DNA of 64,000 bases from Flavihumibacter solisilvae (GTDB lineage Bacteria; Bacteroidota; Bacteroidia; Chitinophagales; Chitinophagaceae), in NCBI RefSeq assembly GCF_000814475.1, contig NZ_JSVC01000008.1, positions 124,001 to 188,000 of the forward strand. The letters run 5' to 3'. A program made the position numbers and the translations under genes. Positions within the stretch are counted from its first letter, which is position 1. Each line of letters starts with the position of its first letter. Shown one piece after another: positions 1-8,492 of the stretch. A model generated the notes under the pieces. It had not been told where the DNA came from and made no database searches. It saw nothing but the letters and a program-made list of their open reading frames with translations.

Positions 1-1725
1 AGAAAACAGGAGACCTTCAAACCAGTAAAGATCTTTACAACACCGGCAGGGGAGAAAGTGATCGACTTCGGCCAGAACCTGGTAGGCTGGGTAGTAATGA
101 GGTTCAACGGAAAAGCAGGCGACAGCATTTTTATAACGCATGCCGAAGTGCTCGACAAACAGGGGAACTTCTATATTGACAACCTGCGTTCCGCGAAATG
201 CAGGAACATCTTTGTACTCAGAGGTGGACAACAGGAAGTTTTTGAGCCTCACTTCACGTGGCAGGGATTCCGATATGCACGGATTGAAGGCATAAAGGGT
301 GAACTGCTGCCGGAAAATTTTGAAGCCGTTGCGTTGTACTCCGATATGGAACCTACCGGCACGTTTACGTCTTCAAACCCGTTGATTAACCAGCTGCAGC
401 ATAATATCCAATGGGGGCAACGTGGCAATTTCCTGGATGTTCCGACTGATTGCCCGCAGCGCGACGAACGGCTGGGCTGGACCGGTGACGCACAGGCGTT
501 TTCGCGGACCGCTTCCTTCAATATGAACGTGAACAGCTTTTTTGCAAAATGGCTGCGGGATGTTGAGGCCGACCAGGTTGAAGGGAAAGTGCCGTTTGTG
601 GTTCCCAACGTGCTGGGAAAAAATGAAGTGAACAGCGCCGGCTGGGCCGACGTGGCAACCATTGCACCCTGGAATATGTACCTCGCGTATGGTGATAAAA
701 GATTGCTGGAGACCCAGTACAACAGTATGAAGGAATTTGTCGAAAGCATGCGGAAGATCGCAAAAAACGATTTGTGGAACACCGGCTTTCATTTTGGGGA
801 CTGGTTGTTTTATCGTCCGGGTGATGATAACGACGGACGTGCTGCGGTTACCGATAAATACCTCATCGCACAGTGCTTCTATGCGCATTCCACTGAACTG
901 CTTGTAAACGCCGCCAAAGTCCTGGGTAAGACAGAAGATGCGGCTTCTTATTCAGACCTGTTGAAACGCATCAGGACAGCTTTCGTCAATGAATACCTGA
1001 CACCTTCGGGCCGTTTGGTTTCAAGCACACAGACCGCCTACGTGCTTGCCCTGCAATTTGACATGTTCCCTGAACAACTTCGTGAGCAGGCAGCTAAAAG
1101 GCTCGCAGACAACATTGAGTCGTATGACTATCACCTGACAACAGGCTTCCTGGGAACCCCTTATCTCTGTCATGTACTGACCCGATATGGATATTCGGAT
1201 ATTGCTTACCGGTTGTTGCTGCAGGATTCATATCCATCGTGGTTATACCCGGTAAAAATGGGCGCTACCACTATCTGGGAAAGGTGGGACGGCATCAGGC
1301 CGGACAGTACTTTCCAGACACCGGGTATGAACTCATTTAACCATTATGCCTATGGAGCAATTGGTGACTGGATGTATAGGTCAATGGTCGGGCTCGATAC
1401 CGAGGAAGATGGACCGGGCTACCGGCATATCAGGGTAAAACCGCATATTGGTGAGGGTTTCACCCATGCGTCTGCCAGCCTTAAAACATATTACGGTACA
1501 GTATCAGGTGGATGGAAAAAAGAAAATGACGAGTTGCAGATGACTGTTGAGATCCCTGCTAATACAACTGCCAAAATCTACATTCCTGCTGCTAATGCGG
1601 AGTCGGTTACTGAATCCGGTAAAGCATTGTCTGCAATCGCGGGAATTAAAATCAACGGTGGGGAAAAAGGATATGTTGTAATCGAAACCGGTTCCGGCAA
1701 ATACAATTTCATAGTAAAAAAATAG
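1..1725 (+). CDS. Alpha-L-rhamnosidase, GH78 family (5' end missing)
   Basis: The reading frame is open from base 1, so this is the C-terminal 574 residues of a longer protein; the GTG at 58 is an internal codon, not a start. GH78 enzymes remove terminal alpha-L-rhamnose from glycans and glycosides by inversion. The catalytic (alpha/alpha)6 domain is recognisable from PTDCPQRDERLGWTGDAQ at about 430-485 nt, which carries the conserved Asp, Glu and Asp of the family, and from TTIWERWDG near 1269-1295, which carries the second catalytic Glu. The C-terminal beta-sandwich (roughly the last 100 residues, including GYRHIRVKPHIG) is complete and ends in TAG. The N-terminal signal and the upstream beta domains lie outside the window. 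Family assignment is firm; the exact substrate is not known. Confidence 0.95.
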   Translation, partial: RKQETFKPVKIFTTPAGEKVIDFGQNLVGWVVMRFNGKAGDSIFITHAEVLDKQGNFYIDNLRSAKCRNIFVLRGGQQEVFEPHFTWQGFRYARIEGIKGELLPENFEAVALYSDMEPTGTFTSSNPLINQLQHNIQWGQRGNFLDVPTDCPQRDERLGWTGDAQAFSRTASFNMNVNSFFAKWLRDVEADQVEGKVPFVVPNVLGKNEVNSAGWADVATIAPWNMYLAYGDKRLLETQYNSMKEFVESMRKIAKNDLWNTGFHFGDWLFYRPGDDNDGRAAVTDKYLIAQCFYAHSTELLVNAAKVLGKTEDAASYSDLLKRIRTAFVNEYLTPSGRLVSSTQTAYVLALQFDMFPEQLREQAAKRLADNIESYDYHLTTGFLGTPYLCHVLTRYGYSDIAYRLLLQDSYPSWLYPVKMGATTIWERWDGIRPDSTFQTPGMNSFNHYAYGAIGDWMYRSMVGLDTEEDGPGYRHIRVKPHIGEGFTHASASLKTYYGTVSGGWKKENDELQMTVEIPANTTAKIYIPAANAESVTESGKALSAIAGIKINGGEKGYVVIETGSGKYNFIVKK

Positions 1726-1729
1726 TGAA

Positions 1730-1807
1730 GTAAGGGAGCGGTCGAAGTAGCCAGATCTATGTCTTCAAAAAACTTAATACGTGGCGCTGCAAAAGTTGCT
1801 CCCTTAC
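1730..1807. repeat. Inverted repeat after the rhamnosidase gene
   Basis: GTAAGGGAGC at 1730-1739 and its exact complement GCTCCCTTAC at 1798-1807 are separated by 58 bases. They could pair in the 3' untranslated RNA of the rhamnosidase transcript. There is no T-run immediately after the second arm, so a classical terminator is not supported. The rest of the 1726-1914 gap shows nothing I recognise. Confidence 0.4.
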
Positions 1808-1914
1808 CTGCTTATTTCAAATATTCTTTGTAATCGCTTCTCCTGTTTTTCAAATTCCTTGCCAGAAGGCAAAATGGGGAATAAATAATTTGTCAATTCA
1901 CAAAGGGCAACTCA

Positions 1915-2592
1915 TCATGCTTTTCGTGCACGGACCATTTCCCGTTTACCCGGGGGACCAGGAATTTTTTCTACCTGGTAGCCTGCTGCGGTCAATGCGC
2001 GGCGCACATCACCCTTGCTGCAATAGGTAACGAGTATTCCACCGGGTTCGGTCATTCGGTAAAGTTGTGTGAACACTTCAGCAGTCCATAACTCCGGCTG
2101 TGCATTCGGTGCAAAGGCATCAAAATAAATACAGTCGAAGGGAAATTCTGACCAGAACCTGTCCAATTTAAGCAGGTGTTTCGTTAGCGTAAACTGTGGA
2201 GTAATTGCAACCGGCTGGTTCCATTCGGAATTGTGCATGAGATCGAAATAGTCCTTCATGTCAGGATGATGCAACTGTTCGCAGTAGTTAAGGTTTACTG
2301 CCACCGATGGTTCCAACGGGAATGCTTCCACGCTTTCATACCTGATGGCGATCTCCGGTCTTGATTCCGTTTGTTCGATCAATGTCAGCAGCGCATTCAA
2401 CCCCGTGCCAAATCCCATTTCAAGGATGGCAACGGGCTTGTCATCCTTCCTGTTTAGCTCCCTGAAGCCAGCGTTTATGAAGACATGTAATGATTCCTGG
2501 ATGGCGCCATGACGACTGTGATAGGTCACCTGCATCCCGGGAATGGAAATGGTATGTGAGCCATCGGCTGTTGCCTGTACGATTCTTTCCAT
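1915..2592 (-). CDS. mnmD: tRNA 5-methylaminomethyl-2-thiouridine methyltransferase, MnmD-like
   Basis: A 225-residue SAM-dependent methyltransferase of the MnmD/DUF752 family. MnmD methylates the aminomethyl group on the wobble uridine of several tRNAs; in enterobacteria it is fused to the oxidase MnmC, while here it is a stand-alone protein, as in many Bacteroidota. The SAM-binding glycine motif is LEMGFGTGLNALL (about residues 57-69). The family signature FDAFAPNAQPELWT follows at about 156-169, and the C-terminus contains GPPGKREMVRA. The gene starts at the ATG at 2592 and is divergent from the glycosylase gene, with 29 bases between the two start codons, so both promoters must overlap there. 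Confidence 0.9.
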   Translation of the reverse strand: MERIVQATADGSHTISIPGMQVTYHSRHGAIQESLHVFINAGFRELNRKDDKPVAILEMGFGTGLNALLTLIEQTESRPEIAIRYESVEAFPLEPSVAVNLNYCEQLHHPDMKDYFDLMHNSEWNQPVAITPQFTLTKHLLKLDRFWSEFPFDCIYFDAFAPNAQPELWTAEVFTQLYRMTEPGGILVTYCSKGDVRRALTAAGYQVEKIPGPPGKREMVRARKA

Positions 2593-2621
2593 GCCACAAA
2601 GTTATTGCATACTTTCGGGGT

Positions 2622-3245
2622 ATGTCTTATATCGAACACCTGTCGAAAGATAAAAAGTTGGCCAAAATCCTCGCTAATGGTCCTTCAAAAGATCCATTCA
2701 AACTCAAAAAAGAAAAGCAGGTGTACCTACAGCTTTGCGGGTCAATTATGAGCCAACAGCTAAGCACAAAAGTGGCGGCAGTTATCTGGAAGCGGTTCCT
2801 CGAACTATATAAAGATGGAAAGCCGACGCCGGAACAAATCGTGAATACGCCTTATGATACTTTACGTGGCATCGGTTTGTCCAATGCCAAGGTCAGGTAT
2901 GTACAGAATGTAGCGCAATTTGCCATTGATCATGGAATGGAGTGGACCCAGTTGCAGAAAATGAGCAACGAGGAAGTGATCACTCACCTGACCCAGATAA
3001 AAGGAGTCGGAAGATGGACAACCGAAATGCTGCTCATGTTTGCACTTGGCAGGGAAGATGTGTTTGCCATAGACGATCTGGGGATCCAGACAGCAATGAT
3101 CAAACTTTATAAACTGGACAACTCGGACAAGAAATCATTCCGCGACAAAATGCTCCGGATTTCCGCAAAATGGGCCCCTTTTCGCACTTTTGCATGTCTT
3201 CACCTCTGGGAATTTAAGGATGGGAAAAAAGAATCGGAACGTTGA
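2622..3245 (+). CDS. DNA-3-methyladenine glycosylase 2 family protein
   Basis: A 207-residue HhH-GPD base-excision glycosylase, related to AlkA but without its N-terminal domain. It would remove alkylated purines such as 3-methyladenine from DNA. The helix-hairpin-helix is the stretch TQIKGVGRWTTEM (about residues 122-134), followed by the AIDDLGIQ segment that supplies the catalytic Asp. No Cys cluster for an iron-sulfur site follows, so it is not a Nth/MutY type. I chose the ATG at 2622 (MSYIEHL), because an upstream in-frame start at 2490 would run deep into the divergent mnmD gene. Together with ada at 6227 it adds to the alkylation-repair capacity of this region. Confidence 0.9.
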   Translation: MSYIEHLSKDKKLAKILANGPSKDPFKLKKEKQVYLQLCGSIMSQQLSTKVAAVIWKRFLELYKDGKPTPEQIVNTPYDTLRGIGLSNAKVRYVQNVAQFAIDHGMEWTQLQKMSNEEVITHLTQIKGVGRWTTEMLLMFALGREDVFAIDDLGIQTAMIKLYKLDNSDKKSFRDKMLRISAKWAPFRTFACLHLWEFKDGKKESER

Positions 3246-3298
3246 GCAATCGTGGTGATATCGTGATGCTATCGTAGTGCCGACGTAGACGGAATGTA

Positions 3299-3363
3299 GT
3301 CTCGTAAATGTCTCGTAAAGGTCTGGTGAAGGTCTGGACAAGGTCTTGTAATGTCTTCCACCA
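3299..3363 (+). repeat. Degenerate 11-bp tandem repeats
   Basis: Six units with a period of 10-11 bases, each beginning GTCT: GTCTCGTAAAT, GTCTCGTAAAG, GTCTGGTGAAG, GTCTGGACAAG, GTCTTGTAAT and GTCTTCCACCA. They fill the gap between the glycosylase stop and the convergent lipoprotein gene. The preceding 50 bases also carry looser TCGTG/CGTAG echoes. No coding frame or hairpin explains them. Confidence 0.7.
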
Positions 3364-3380
3364 TGTAGTACTCACTTTAT

Positions 3381-3827
3381 TTATTGTCGCTCATATTTTT
3401 TGAGCACCCCGGCATCAACTGCAAAACAACCGGACGCCAGCATAAGATTTGTTTTGTCAAGATTTAAAAACGTCTTCTTGGCATCACGATTATTGTTAAA
3501 GATGATCCGCTGCCGGAACTGGTTGTCAGGGAAAACCAGGCAAACCGATTCCTCAAAGGTATCGTCACCTTCTATCACAAAAGTACCACTTGACTCAAGC
3601 TGGCCGTTCGCATGAATTTCGAATTGATTGCCACTGAATTTAATTGTATTCCCGTTGCCTGCAGGAAGGGTAGTGGTTGGCATGCTGCTGGAAACCTCCC
3701 GCAATTCCCACGTACCCGTTAAGCCATCGGGGCCTGGAGGCGGAACGCAACCACAGTCCATCTGTTTTTTGCATGTAACGCCGGTTATGACCAAAGCGAT
3801 AACCACGAAGGCCGGGAGCTTATTCAT
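3381..3827 (-). CDS. Small predicted lipoprotein of unknown function
   Basis: A 148-residue protein with a hydrophobic N-terminus followed by a Cys (VIALVITGVTC, Cys about residue 19), which fits a type II lipoprotein signal. The mature part begins with a Cys-rich CGCVPPPGPDG stretch, then a domain starting LTGTWELREVSSS. Openings of the type GTWELRE with later FSGNQFEI and SGTFVIEGD resemble lipocalin-like or META-type domains common in Bacteroidota, but I cannot assign a family with confidence. It is followed downstream by the 11-bp repeats and lies just downstream of the ECF sigma gene in the same direction (52 bases between), so the two may be co-transcribed. No function is proposed. Confidence 0.75.
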   Translation of the reverse strand: MNKLPAFVVIALVITGVTCKKQMDCGCVPPPGPDGLTGTWELREVSSSMPTTTLPAGNGNTIKFSGNQFEIHANGQLESSGTFVIEGDDTFEESVCLVFPDNQFRQRIIFNNNRDAKKTFLNLDKTNLMLASGCFAVDAGVLKKYERQ

Positions 3828-3879
3828 AAAGCAGTTTTGACAATAGACAAGTTTTACGAGTATTTCGTTGCAATGTTGG

Positions 3880-4554
3880 TCAGCTTACCTGTCTGTCAGC
3901 CGCAACCTGTGACGATACCTGTAAGGTAATACGGTTGCAACGGTCCAGGTGGAACTGAAGCAATTCCTCCTTATCATACACAGCAGACAATAACTCCTTC
4001 AACATATTCTTTGCGCGGTTAAGCCTGACTTTTACATTCACTTCGCTGATGTCCAGGCAGTCCTGGATCTCGGCAATATGCATGTCCTCAATTTCACGCA
4101 TAATGAACACTGTCCGGTATATTTCGGGTAGCTGCCTGATCGATCTTTCCAGCAGTGCCTTCAATTCAGTGTTATCCAGGTTGTTAAGCGGTGTTCTGTT
4201 GAGGCCGGGCAGGCGTTCCTGTAATTCCTGTTCCATTGCAGAATCATCCAGGATGATTGTTCTACCTCTCAACCTTAAGCGAAGCAGGCATTCGTTGATC
4301 ATGATCCTGGTCAGCCAGGTTGCGAAACCGGACTTAAAAGAGAATTTTGAAAGACTAAAGTACGCATTCATATATGCTACCTGCATCGCATCTTCAATTT
4401 CAACATCATCATTGATAATAGACATACCAACGCGGTAAAGCCTGCGGTTATACCGTTTCACAATGACAGAGTATAATTCATTTTCACCATGGAGTATTCT
4501 TTCAATAATCTCCTGGTCTGAAAGGAGGGTTAATGCAGGTGGAACTTCTCTCAT
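3880..4554 (-). CDS. RNA polymerase sigma factor, ECF subfamily
   Basis: A 224-residue sigma-70 family protein. Region 2 runs from about residue 25 to 95 (YSVIVKRYNRRLYRVGMSII, IEDAMQVAYMNAYFSL, FATWLTRIMINECLL) and region 4 from about 130 to 185 (LPEIYRTVFIMREIEDMHIAEIQDCLDISEVNVKVRLNRA, of which the HTH is the second half). A C-terminal tail of about 30 residues follows, with FHLDRCNRI, longer than a minimal ECF factor. There is no anti-sigma gene beside it; the next gene downstream is a small lipoprotein. The regulon is unknown. The start is the ATG at 4554. Confidence 0.92.
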   Translation of the reverse strand: MREVPPALTLLSDQEIIERILHGENELYSVIVKRYNRRLYRVGMSIINDDVEIEDAMQVAYMNAYFSLSKFSFKSGFATWLTRIMINECLLRLRLRGRTIILDDSAMEQELQERLPGLNRTPLNNLDNTELKALLERSIRQLPEIYRTVFIMREIEDMHIAEIQDCLDISEVNVKVRLNRAKNMLKELLSAVYDKEELLQFHLDRCNRITLQVSSQVAADRQVS

Positions 4555-4616
4555 TGTTACAACACAAAATTACTTGTTTTTGTAACCTTTTCATGTCGAC
4601 TTTATCTAATCAATAG

Positions 4617-4847
4617 ATTTATGTCCTTTTCGGTTGCGCGGGAAAATCATATAGGGTTGACATCCGGGACATGAAGTTTATTCCTGCCGAACTGGAAGTG
4701 AAGAAAGGTGATAAAGTCGTTTTTGTCAACCATGACCTGGTGAACCACAATGTAATAGATGCTTCGGGTGGGAAGTGGTCGTCGTCCGTGCTTGCCCCGG
4801 ATTGCAGCTTTCACCCGGTAATGAAAGGAAAAATTGTTATTAGGTAA
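4617..4847 (+). pseudogene. Cupredoxin (amicyanin/plastocyanin-like) gene remnant with an internal deletion
   Basis: The frame is open from 4617 to the TAA at 4845-4847 and reads like a blue-copper protein of the amicyanin type: YRVDIRDMKFIPAELEVKKG, then VVFVNHDLVNHNV with a copper-ligand His, then LAPD directly joined to CSFHPVMKGKIVIR. In intact relatives I would expect about 12-15 residues between the LAPG loop and the YYC strand that carries the Cys, His and Met ligands. That strand is missing here and the join is in frame. The signal peptide and start are also absent: only a short FGCAGK stretch precedes the domain and a TAG lies at 4614. An ATG at 4671 is available but would give a 58-residue fragment. 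Most likely a decayed gene; it abuts a c-type cytochrome gene. Confidence 0.7.
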
Positions 4848-4865
4848 CATTAAAACGAATCCATC

Positions 4866-6173
4866 ATGACCTACAGGAAACAACTGCTTGTTATTTTATC
4901 AATGCTCGCAGTGGTGACAATGACCGTTTGTACCCGTACAGACATCGACAAGATCCTGGACCACCATGCACCTCCCAAACTGGTGAATGAAGGAAAGAAC
5001 ATCTTCCGCTTCGACACCTTTGGCGACGAGGAATTCTGGTCGGGGTTGCTTCACATCGACAAAGCTATTGCCGGAAGGGATAATGGTGGCTTTGGCGATG
5101 GTGTAAGTCCGAACACCGCCCTGAAAGTGGGACTGAAGGTTGATGCGGAAGCACTGCCTCCGGATGTTGTTGCCAAAATACAATCCGGGGAGATCAGCCT
5201 TGACAATCCTGCGTCCACCCTGGCATTGCTTAAGTTAAATGCAGTAGTAGGCGTCAAAGGGAATTTCAATGAAGACGGTTCTCTGAAGAATATCGGGATC
5301 ACCTGTGCCTCCTGCCATTCCACAGTTGATAATTCCTTCGGGGAGGGAATTGGGAAACGGCTCGACGGATGGCCAAACCGCGACCTGAATGTGGGAGCGA
5401 TCATTTCACTGACAGACAATGCGCAACCAATAGCTGATTTGTTGCACGTCGACGAGGGCACACTTAGAACGGTTCTTGGTCTCTGGGGTCCCGGAAAATT
5501 CTCTGCTATCCTGTTTATGGATGGTAAAGCACTCCGCGACGATGGCAAGGTTGCGGCTAACCTCATCCCCGCGGCATTTGGACTCCGGGACGTGGCGCTA
5601 ACCACCTATACCGGCTGGGGTGACATCACTTACTGGAACGCTTTTGTTGCCAACCTGGAAATGCATGGCAAAGGAACATTTTTTGATCCCCGCCTGAACG
5701 ACCCGGTGAAATACCCGATCGCAGTGGAGAACAGCTTCTGGAATGTGAGAAACGATCCCGATCTTATCACAGCAAAGTTGCCTGCATTAAGGTTGTACCA
5801 GCACTCACTCGAAGTTCCAAAGCCATCATCCCGGGACTATAATTCAGTTGCAGCCGGAAGAGGTAAGGGACTATTCACCGGGAAAGCGAAATGTGCAACC
5901 TGCCACGCAGACCATTTGCTTAAGAATGAAAGCACAATCCTTCATTCGGCAGAAGAATTGGGCATTGACGATTTCGAAGCCATGCGGTCACCGACAGGAA
6001 AGTACAGGACTCCACCACTGGGAGGACTCTTTACGAGAACCAAAGGCGGACTTTACCATGATGGCCGGTTTGCTGACTTTAATCAACTTATTAATCATTA
6101 TAACAAACAGTTCAGGCTTAAACTTAGTGATTCGGAAAAACGTGATCTCGCAGAATACCTGAAATCTTTATAA
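4866..6173 (+). CDS. Di-heme c-type cytochrome, CcpA/MauG-like
   Basis: A 435-residue exported protein with two CxxCH heme sites: CASCH at about residues 152-156 and CATCH at about 344-348. The N-terminus (LLVILSMLAVVTMTVCT) is a signal peptide, possibly of a lipoprotein. The C-terminal YRTPPLGGLFTRTKGGLYHDGRF followed by NHYN resembles the second heme domain of bacterial cytochrome c peroxidases and MauG-like proteins. The first half lacks the usual peroxidase domain arrangement, so peroxidase activity is not certain; an electron-transfer or oxidase role in the periplasm is equally possible. A decayed cupredoxin gene ends 18 bases upstream, which could once have been its redox partner. Confidence 0.8.
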   Translation: MTYRKQLLVILSMLAVVTMTVCTRTDIDKILDHHAPPKLVNEGKNIFRFDTFGDEEFWSGLLHIDKAIAGRDNGGFGDGVSPNTALKVGLKVDAEALPPDVVAKIQSGEISLDNPASTLALLKLNAVVGVKGNFNEDGSLKNIGITCASCHSTVDNSFGEGIGKRLDGWPNRDLNVGAIISLTDNAQPIADLLHVDEGTLRTVLGLWGPGKFSAILFMDGKALRDDGKVAANLIPAAFGLRDVALTTYTGWGDITYWNAFVANLEMHGKGTFFDPRLNDPVKYPIAVENSFWNVRNDPDLITAKLPALRLYQHSLEVPKPSSRDYNSVAAGRGKGLFTGKAKCATCHADHLLKNESTILHSAEELGIDDFEAMRSPTGKYRTPPLGGLFTRTKGGLYHDGRFADFNQLINHYNKQFRLKLSDSEKRDLAEYLKSL

Positions 6174-6226
6174 TTCCTTGTCCATTTTCCGGTTGTTCTA
6201 CTCTGCAATTTTGGGTTGCTTTGCAT

Positions 6227-7294
6227 ATGGAAAAGACAATGACCAGGGAAATGCAGACAGACGACATCTTCTACGAGGCGTTAGTTGCAAAAGATAGTTC
6301 CTACGAAGGAACCTTCATTGCTGCGGTTAAGACTACCGGGATCTTTTGTCGTCCGACTTGTACAGCAAGGAAGCCGAGGCGGGAGAATGTAGAGTTCTTC
6401 CGGGATACGAAAACGGCGATCCTGAAAGGGTACCGCCCATGTAAAGTGTGCCGTCCGCTAGAACAGGCCGGTGAAACCCCGTCATATGTGAGGGAATTAC
6501 TGGCCGACCTGGGTAATGATCCATCTGTTAAATTCAAAGATTTTGATCTCAGGAAGCGTGGCATAGAACCAGCTACCCTCAGGCGCTGGTTCCTTAAAAA
6601 CCATGGAATCACCTTCCAGGCTTACCAGCGGATGTTCCGGATCAATTCAGCATTTAAGAAAATCCAGGATGGGGAGAAAATAACGGATACCGCCTACTTA
6701 TCGGGATTTGAATCACTGAGCGGATTCGGCGATTCATTCAAATCGGTCTTTGGGATCTCGCCCAAAAAAAGCAGGCAACAACAGGTGATAGACCTGGCCA
6801 GGATTGAAACTCCACTGGGCACGATGATCGCCTGCGCAACAACAGAAGGCTTATGCCTGCTCGAGTTCTCTGACCGTAAAATGCTGGAGACAGAGTTAAA
6901 GACCCTGTCAACCCGGCTGAATGCAACAATCCTGCAGGGTGATAATCCACATTTTATATTGTTGCGGAAAGAGCTTGCTGAATATTTCGACGGTCAACGC
7001 AAACAATTCACTGTTCAACTCTTTACTCCCGGTACTGCGTTCCAGCAAAAGGCCTGGAAGGCCCTGGGTGAAATTCCCTATGGTCATACTCGCTCTTACC
7101 GGCAGCAGGCCGCTCTGTTACACAGCCCGGAATCAGTGCGTGCGGTTGCGCAGGCGAATGGAATGAATACCATTTCCATCCTTGTGCCCTGTCATCGCGT
7201 AATCGGATCGGATGGCAACCTGACGGGATACGGTGGCGGTCTATGGCGCAAGAAGTGGCTGCTCGATTTTGAAAAGGAAAATAATATTGGCTAA
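6227..7294 (+). CDS. ada: Bifunctional Ada: methylphosphotriester/O6-methylguanine methyltransferase and AraC-type activator
   Basis: A 355-residue Ada protein with the full domain order. The N-terminal zinc domain has the four Cys in IFCRPTC and CKVC (first Cys being the methyl acceptor from DNA phosphotriesters). An AraC-type helix-turn-helix follows (ATLRRWFLKNHGITFQAYQR, then SGFESLSGFGDSFKSVFG). The C-terminal O6-alkylguanine methyltransferase carries IPYGHTRSYRQQA and the active site LVPCHRVIGSDG. Methylation of the N-terminal Cys turns Ada into an activator of its own and other repair genes. I chose the ATG at 6227; ATGs at 6239 and 6251 are also possible. The gene overlaps the end of the convergent hydrolase gene by 4 bases. 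Confidence 0.93.
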   Translation: MEKTMTREMQTDDIFYEALVAKDSSYEGTFIAAVKTTGIFCRPTCTARKPRRENVEFFRDTKTAILKGYRPCKVCRPLEQAGETPSYVRELLADLGNDPSVKFKDFDLRKRGIEPATLRRWFLKNHGITFQAYQRMFRINSAFKKIQDGEKITDTAYLSGFESLSGFGDSFKSVFGISPKKSRQQQVIDLARIETPLGTMIACATTEGLCLLEFSDRKMLETELKTLSTRLNATILQGDNPHFILLRKELAEYFDGQRKQFTVQLFTPGTAFQQKAWKALGEIPYGHTRSYRQQAALLHSPESVRAVAQANGMNTISILVPCHRVIGSDGNLTGYGGGLWRKKWLLDFEKENNIG

Positions 7295-8427
7295 TTGGCT
7301 GCAGTGGCAACACCCATAATAAAATCACGGACCTTCTTCATAACGCTATGCATGTTGATGTCGTCCGTGTTGCTCAATAATACAAACGAAATGCCGGCAT
7401 CAGGCATAAGCATGAGCTGACTTTTGTAGCCATCATCGCCGCCGGAATGCTCTGCGATGCTCTGTCCCTGGTATTTATAAAGAAACCAACTCAGGCCGAT
7501 GGAGATCTGCTGTTCTTTGCGGGCAATAAATCCTGGTGTCATCATCATGGCGTGCGTCTTAGGCGTCAGGATCTGCTTGCCTTTATAAACCCCATGGTTC
7601 ATGTTTGCGATCGCCCAATGCGATAACTCAAGCACATTTGAATTCAGTGTGGAACTTGGTGCATGCATCCGGTTATATGGATAGTATTGCCTCACAGTGG
7701 GAGGTATGCCGGTATGTGGACTGGTTCGCAGTGTCCCTTTGATCTCAGGGTAGTAGAAACTGCTCTCATTCATGCCTAATGGAATCAGGATATTTTCTTT
7801 GACGTATTGCTCGAAAGTGATTCCGGAAACTTTGGCAATAAGGTCGGCCATCACATCGTAAGCCATATTGCTGTAGTGGAATTCAGTTCCAGGCGCGCTG
7901 ACCATCTTTTTACCTGTCAGGCTCCTGGTATAACGTTCGGCTGCGCCTGCATCGGCGACAGCCTTTTCCCATTCATAATCTTCGACATCTGGCATTCCGG
8001 AAGTATGATTGAGAATCTGGTGTATGGTAATCTGTTTGTAGCGATCATCGGCCAGCCGGAAGTAAGGTAGATATTTAACCAGTGGTTCTTCAAGGCCTAC
8101 CAGGCCTTTTTCCACGAGTTGCATCACCGCTGTTGCCGTAAAAGTTTTCGAGATGGATGCCACATGAAAGATCTTCCTGGGCGTAAGTTTTTCTTCCATG
8201 ATCACATTTCCTACCCCGAATGCATTGGCATAGACTATATCCTGTCCACGGGTGATCGCAACAGTGATACCCGGCACCCCGCCGGTATCTATAAGCGACT
8301 GCAGGTAGGATTCGATTTTTATTAATGTCGTGCTGTCAGTCCGCGGTGTAACCTGTGCATTGATTACCGTTGTGCATGCCAGACTTATCGTGATGAGGAA
8401 TACTACAAGGAAGGTTTTTCTGATCAT
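7291..8427 (-). CDS. Serine hydrolase, beta-lactamase class C / penicillin-binding-protein-like
   Basis: A 378-residue exported protein. It has a cleavable signal peptide ending near VINAQ, and the three motifs of the class C/esterase family: SISK at about residues 91-94 (nucleophile Ser and general-base Lys), YSN in FHYSNMAYDV, and HSGG near the C-terminus in place of the KTG box. Such proteins act in the periplasm as D,D-peptidases, esterases or aminopeptidases more often than as antibiotic-degrading enzymes, and the HxG box argues against a true AmpC. It is divergent from the ABC permease gene with 65 bases between. Confidence 0.88.
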   Translation of the reverse strand: MIRKTFLVVFLITISLACTTVINAQVTPRTDSTTLIKIESYLQSLIDTGGVPGITVAITRGQDIVYANAFGVGNVIMEEKLTPRKIFHVASISKTFTATAVMQLVEKGLVGLEEPLVKYLPYFRLADDRYKQITIHQILNHTSGMPDVEDYEWEKAVADAGAAERYTRSLTGKKMVSAPGTEFHYSNMAYDVMADLIAKVSGITFEQYVKENILIPLGMNESSFYYPEIKGTLRTSPHTGIPPTVRQYYPYNRMHAPSSTLNSNVLELSHWAIANMNHGVYKGKQILTPKTHAMMMTPGFIARKEQQISIGLSWFLYKYQGQSIAEHSGGDDGYKSQLMLMPDAGISFVLLSNTDDINMHSVMKKVRDFIMGVATAAN

Positions 8428-8492
8428 TTTTTGTTATATTCCAGTAGATGAAAGTTAAGAAAACTTACACAACCTCCGCTAATTGAAGACCT

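Noticed and set aside
249-888. Long open frames on the minus strand within the rhamnosidase gene
   Set aside because: They mirror codons of the GH78 gene, carry no motifs, and overlap it fully; they are antisense shadows. The same applies to many other frames in the window.
2490-2621. Upstream start for the DNA glycosylase
   Set aside because: It would overlap the start of the divergent mnmD gene by about 100 bases and adds a low-complexity segment without homology; the ATG at 2622 fits the family.
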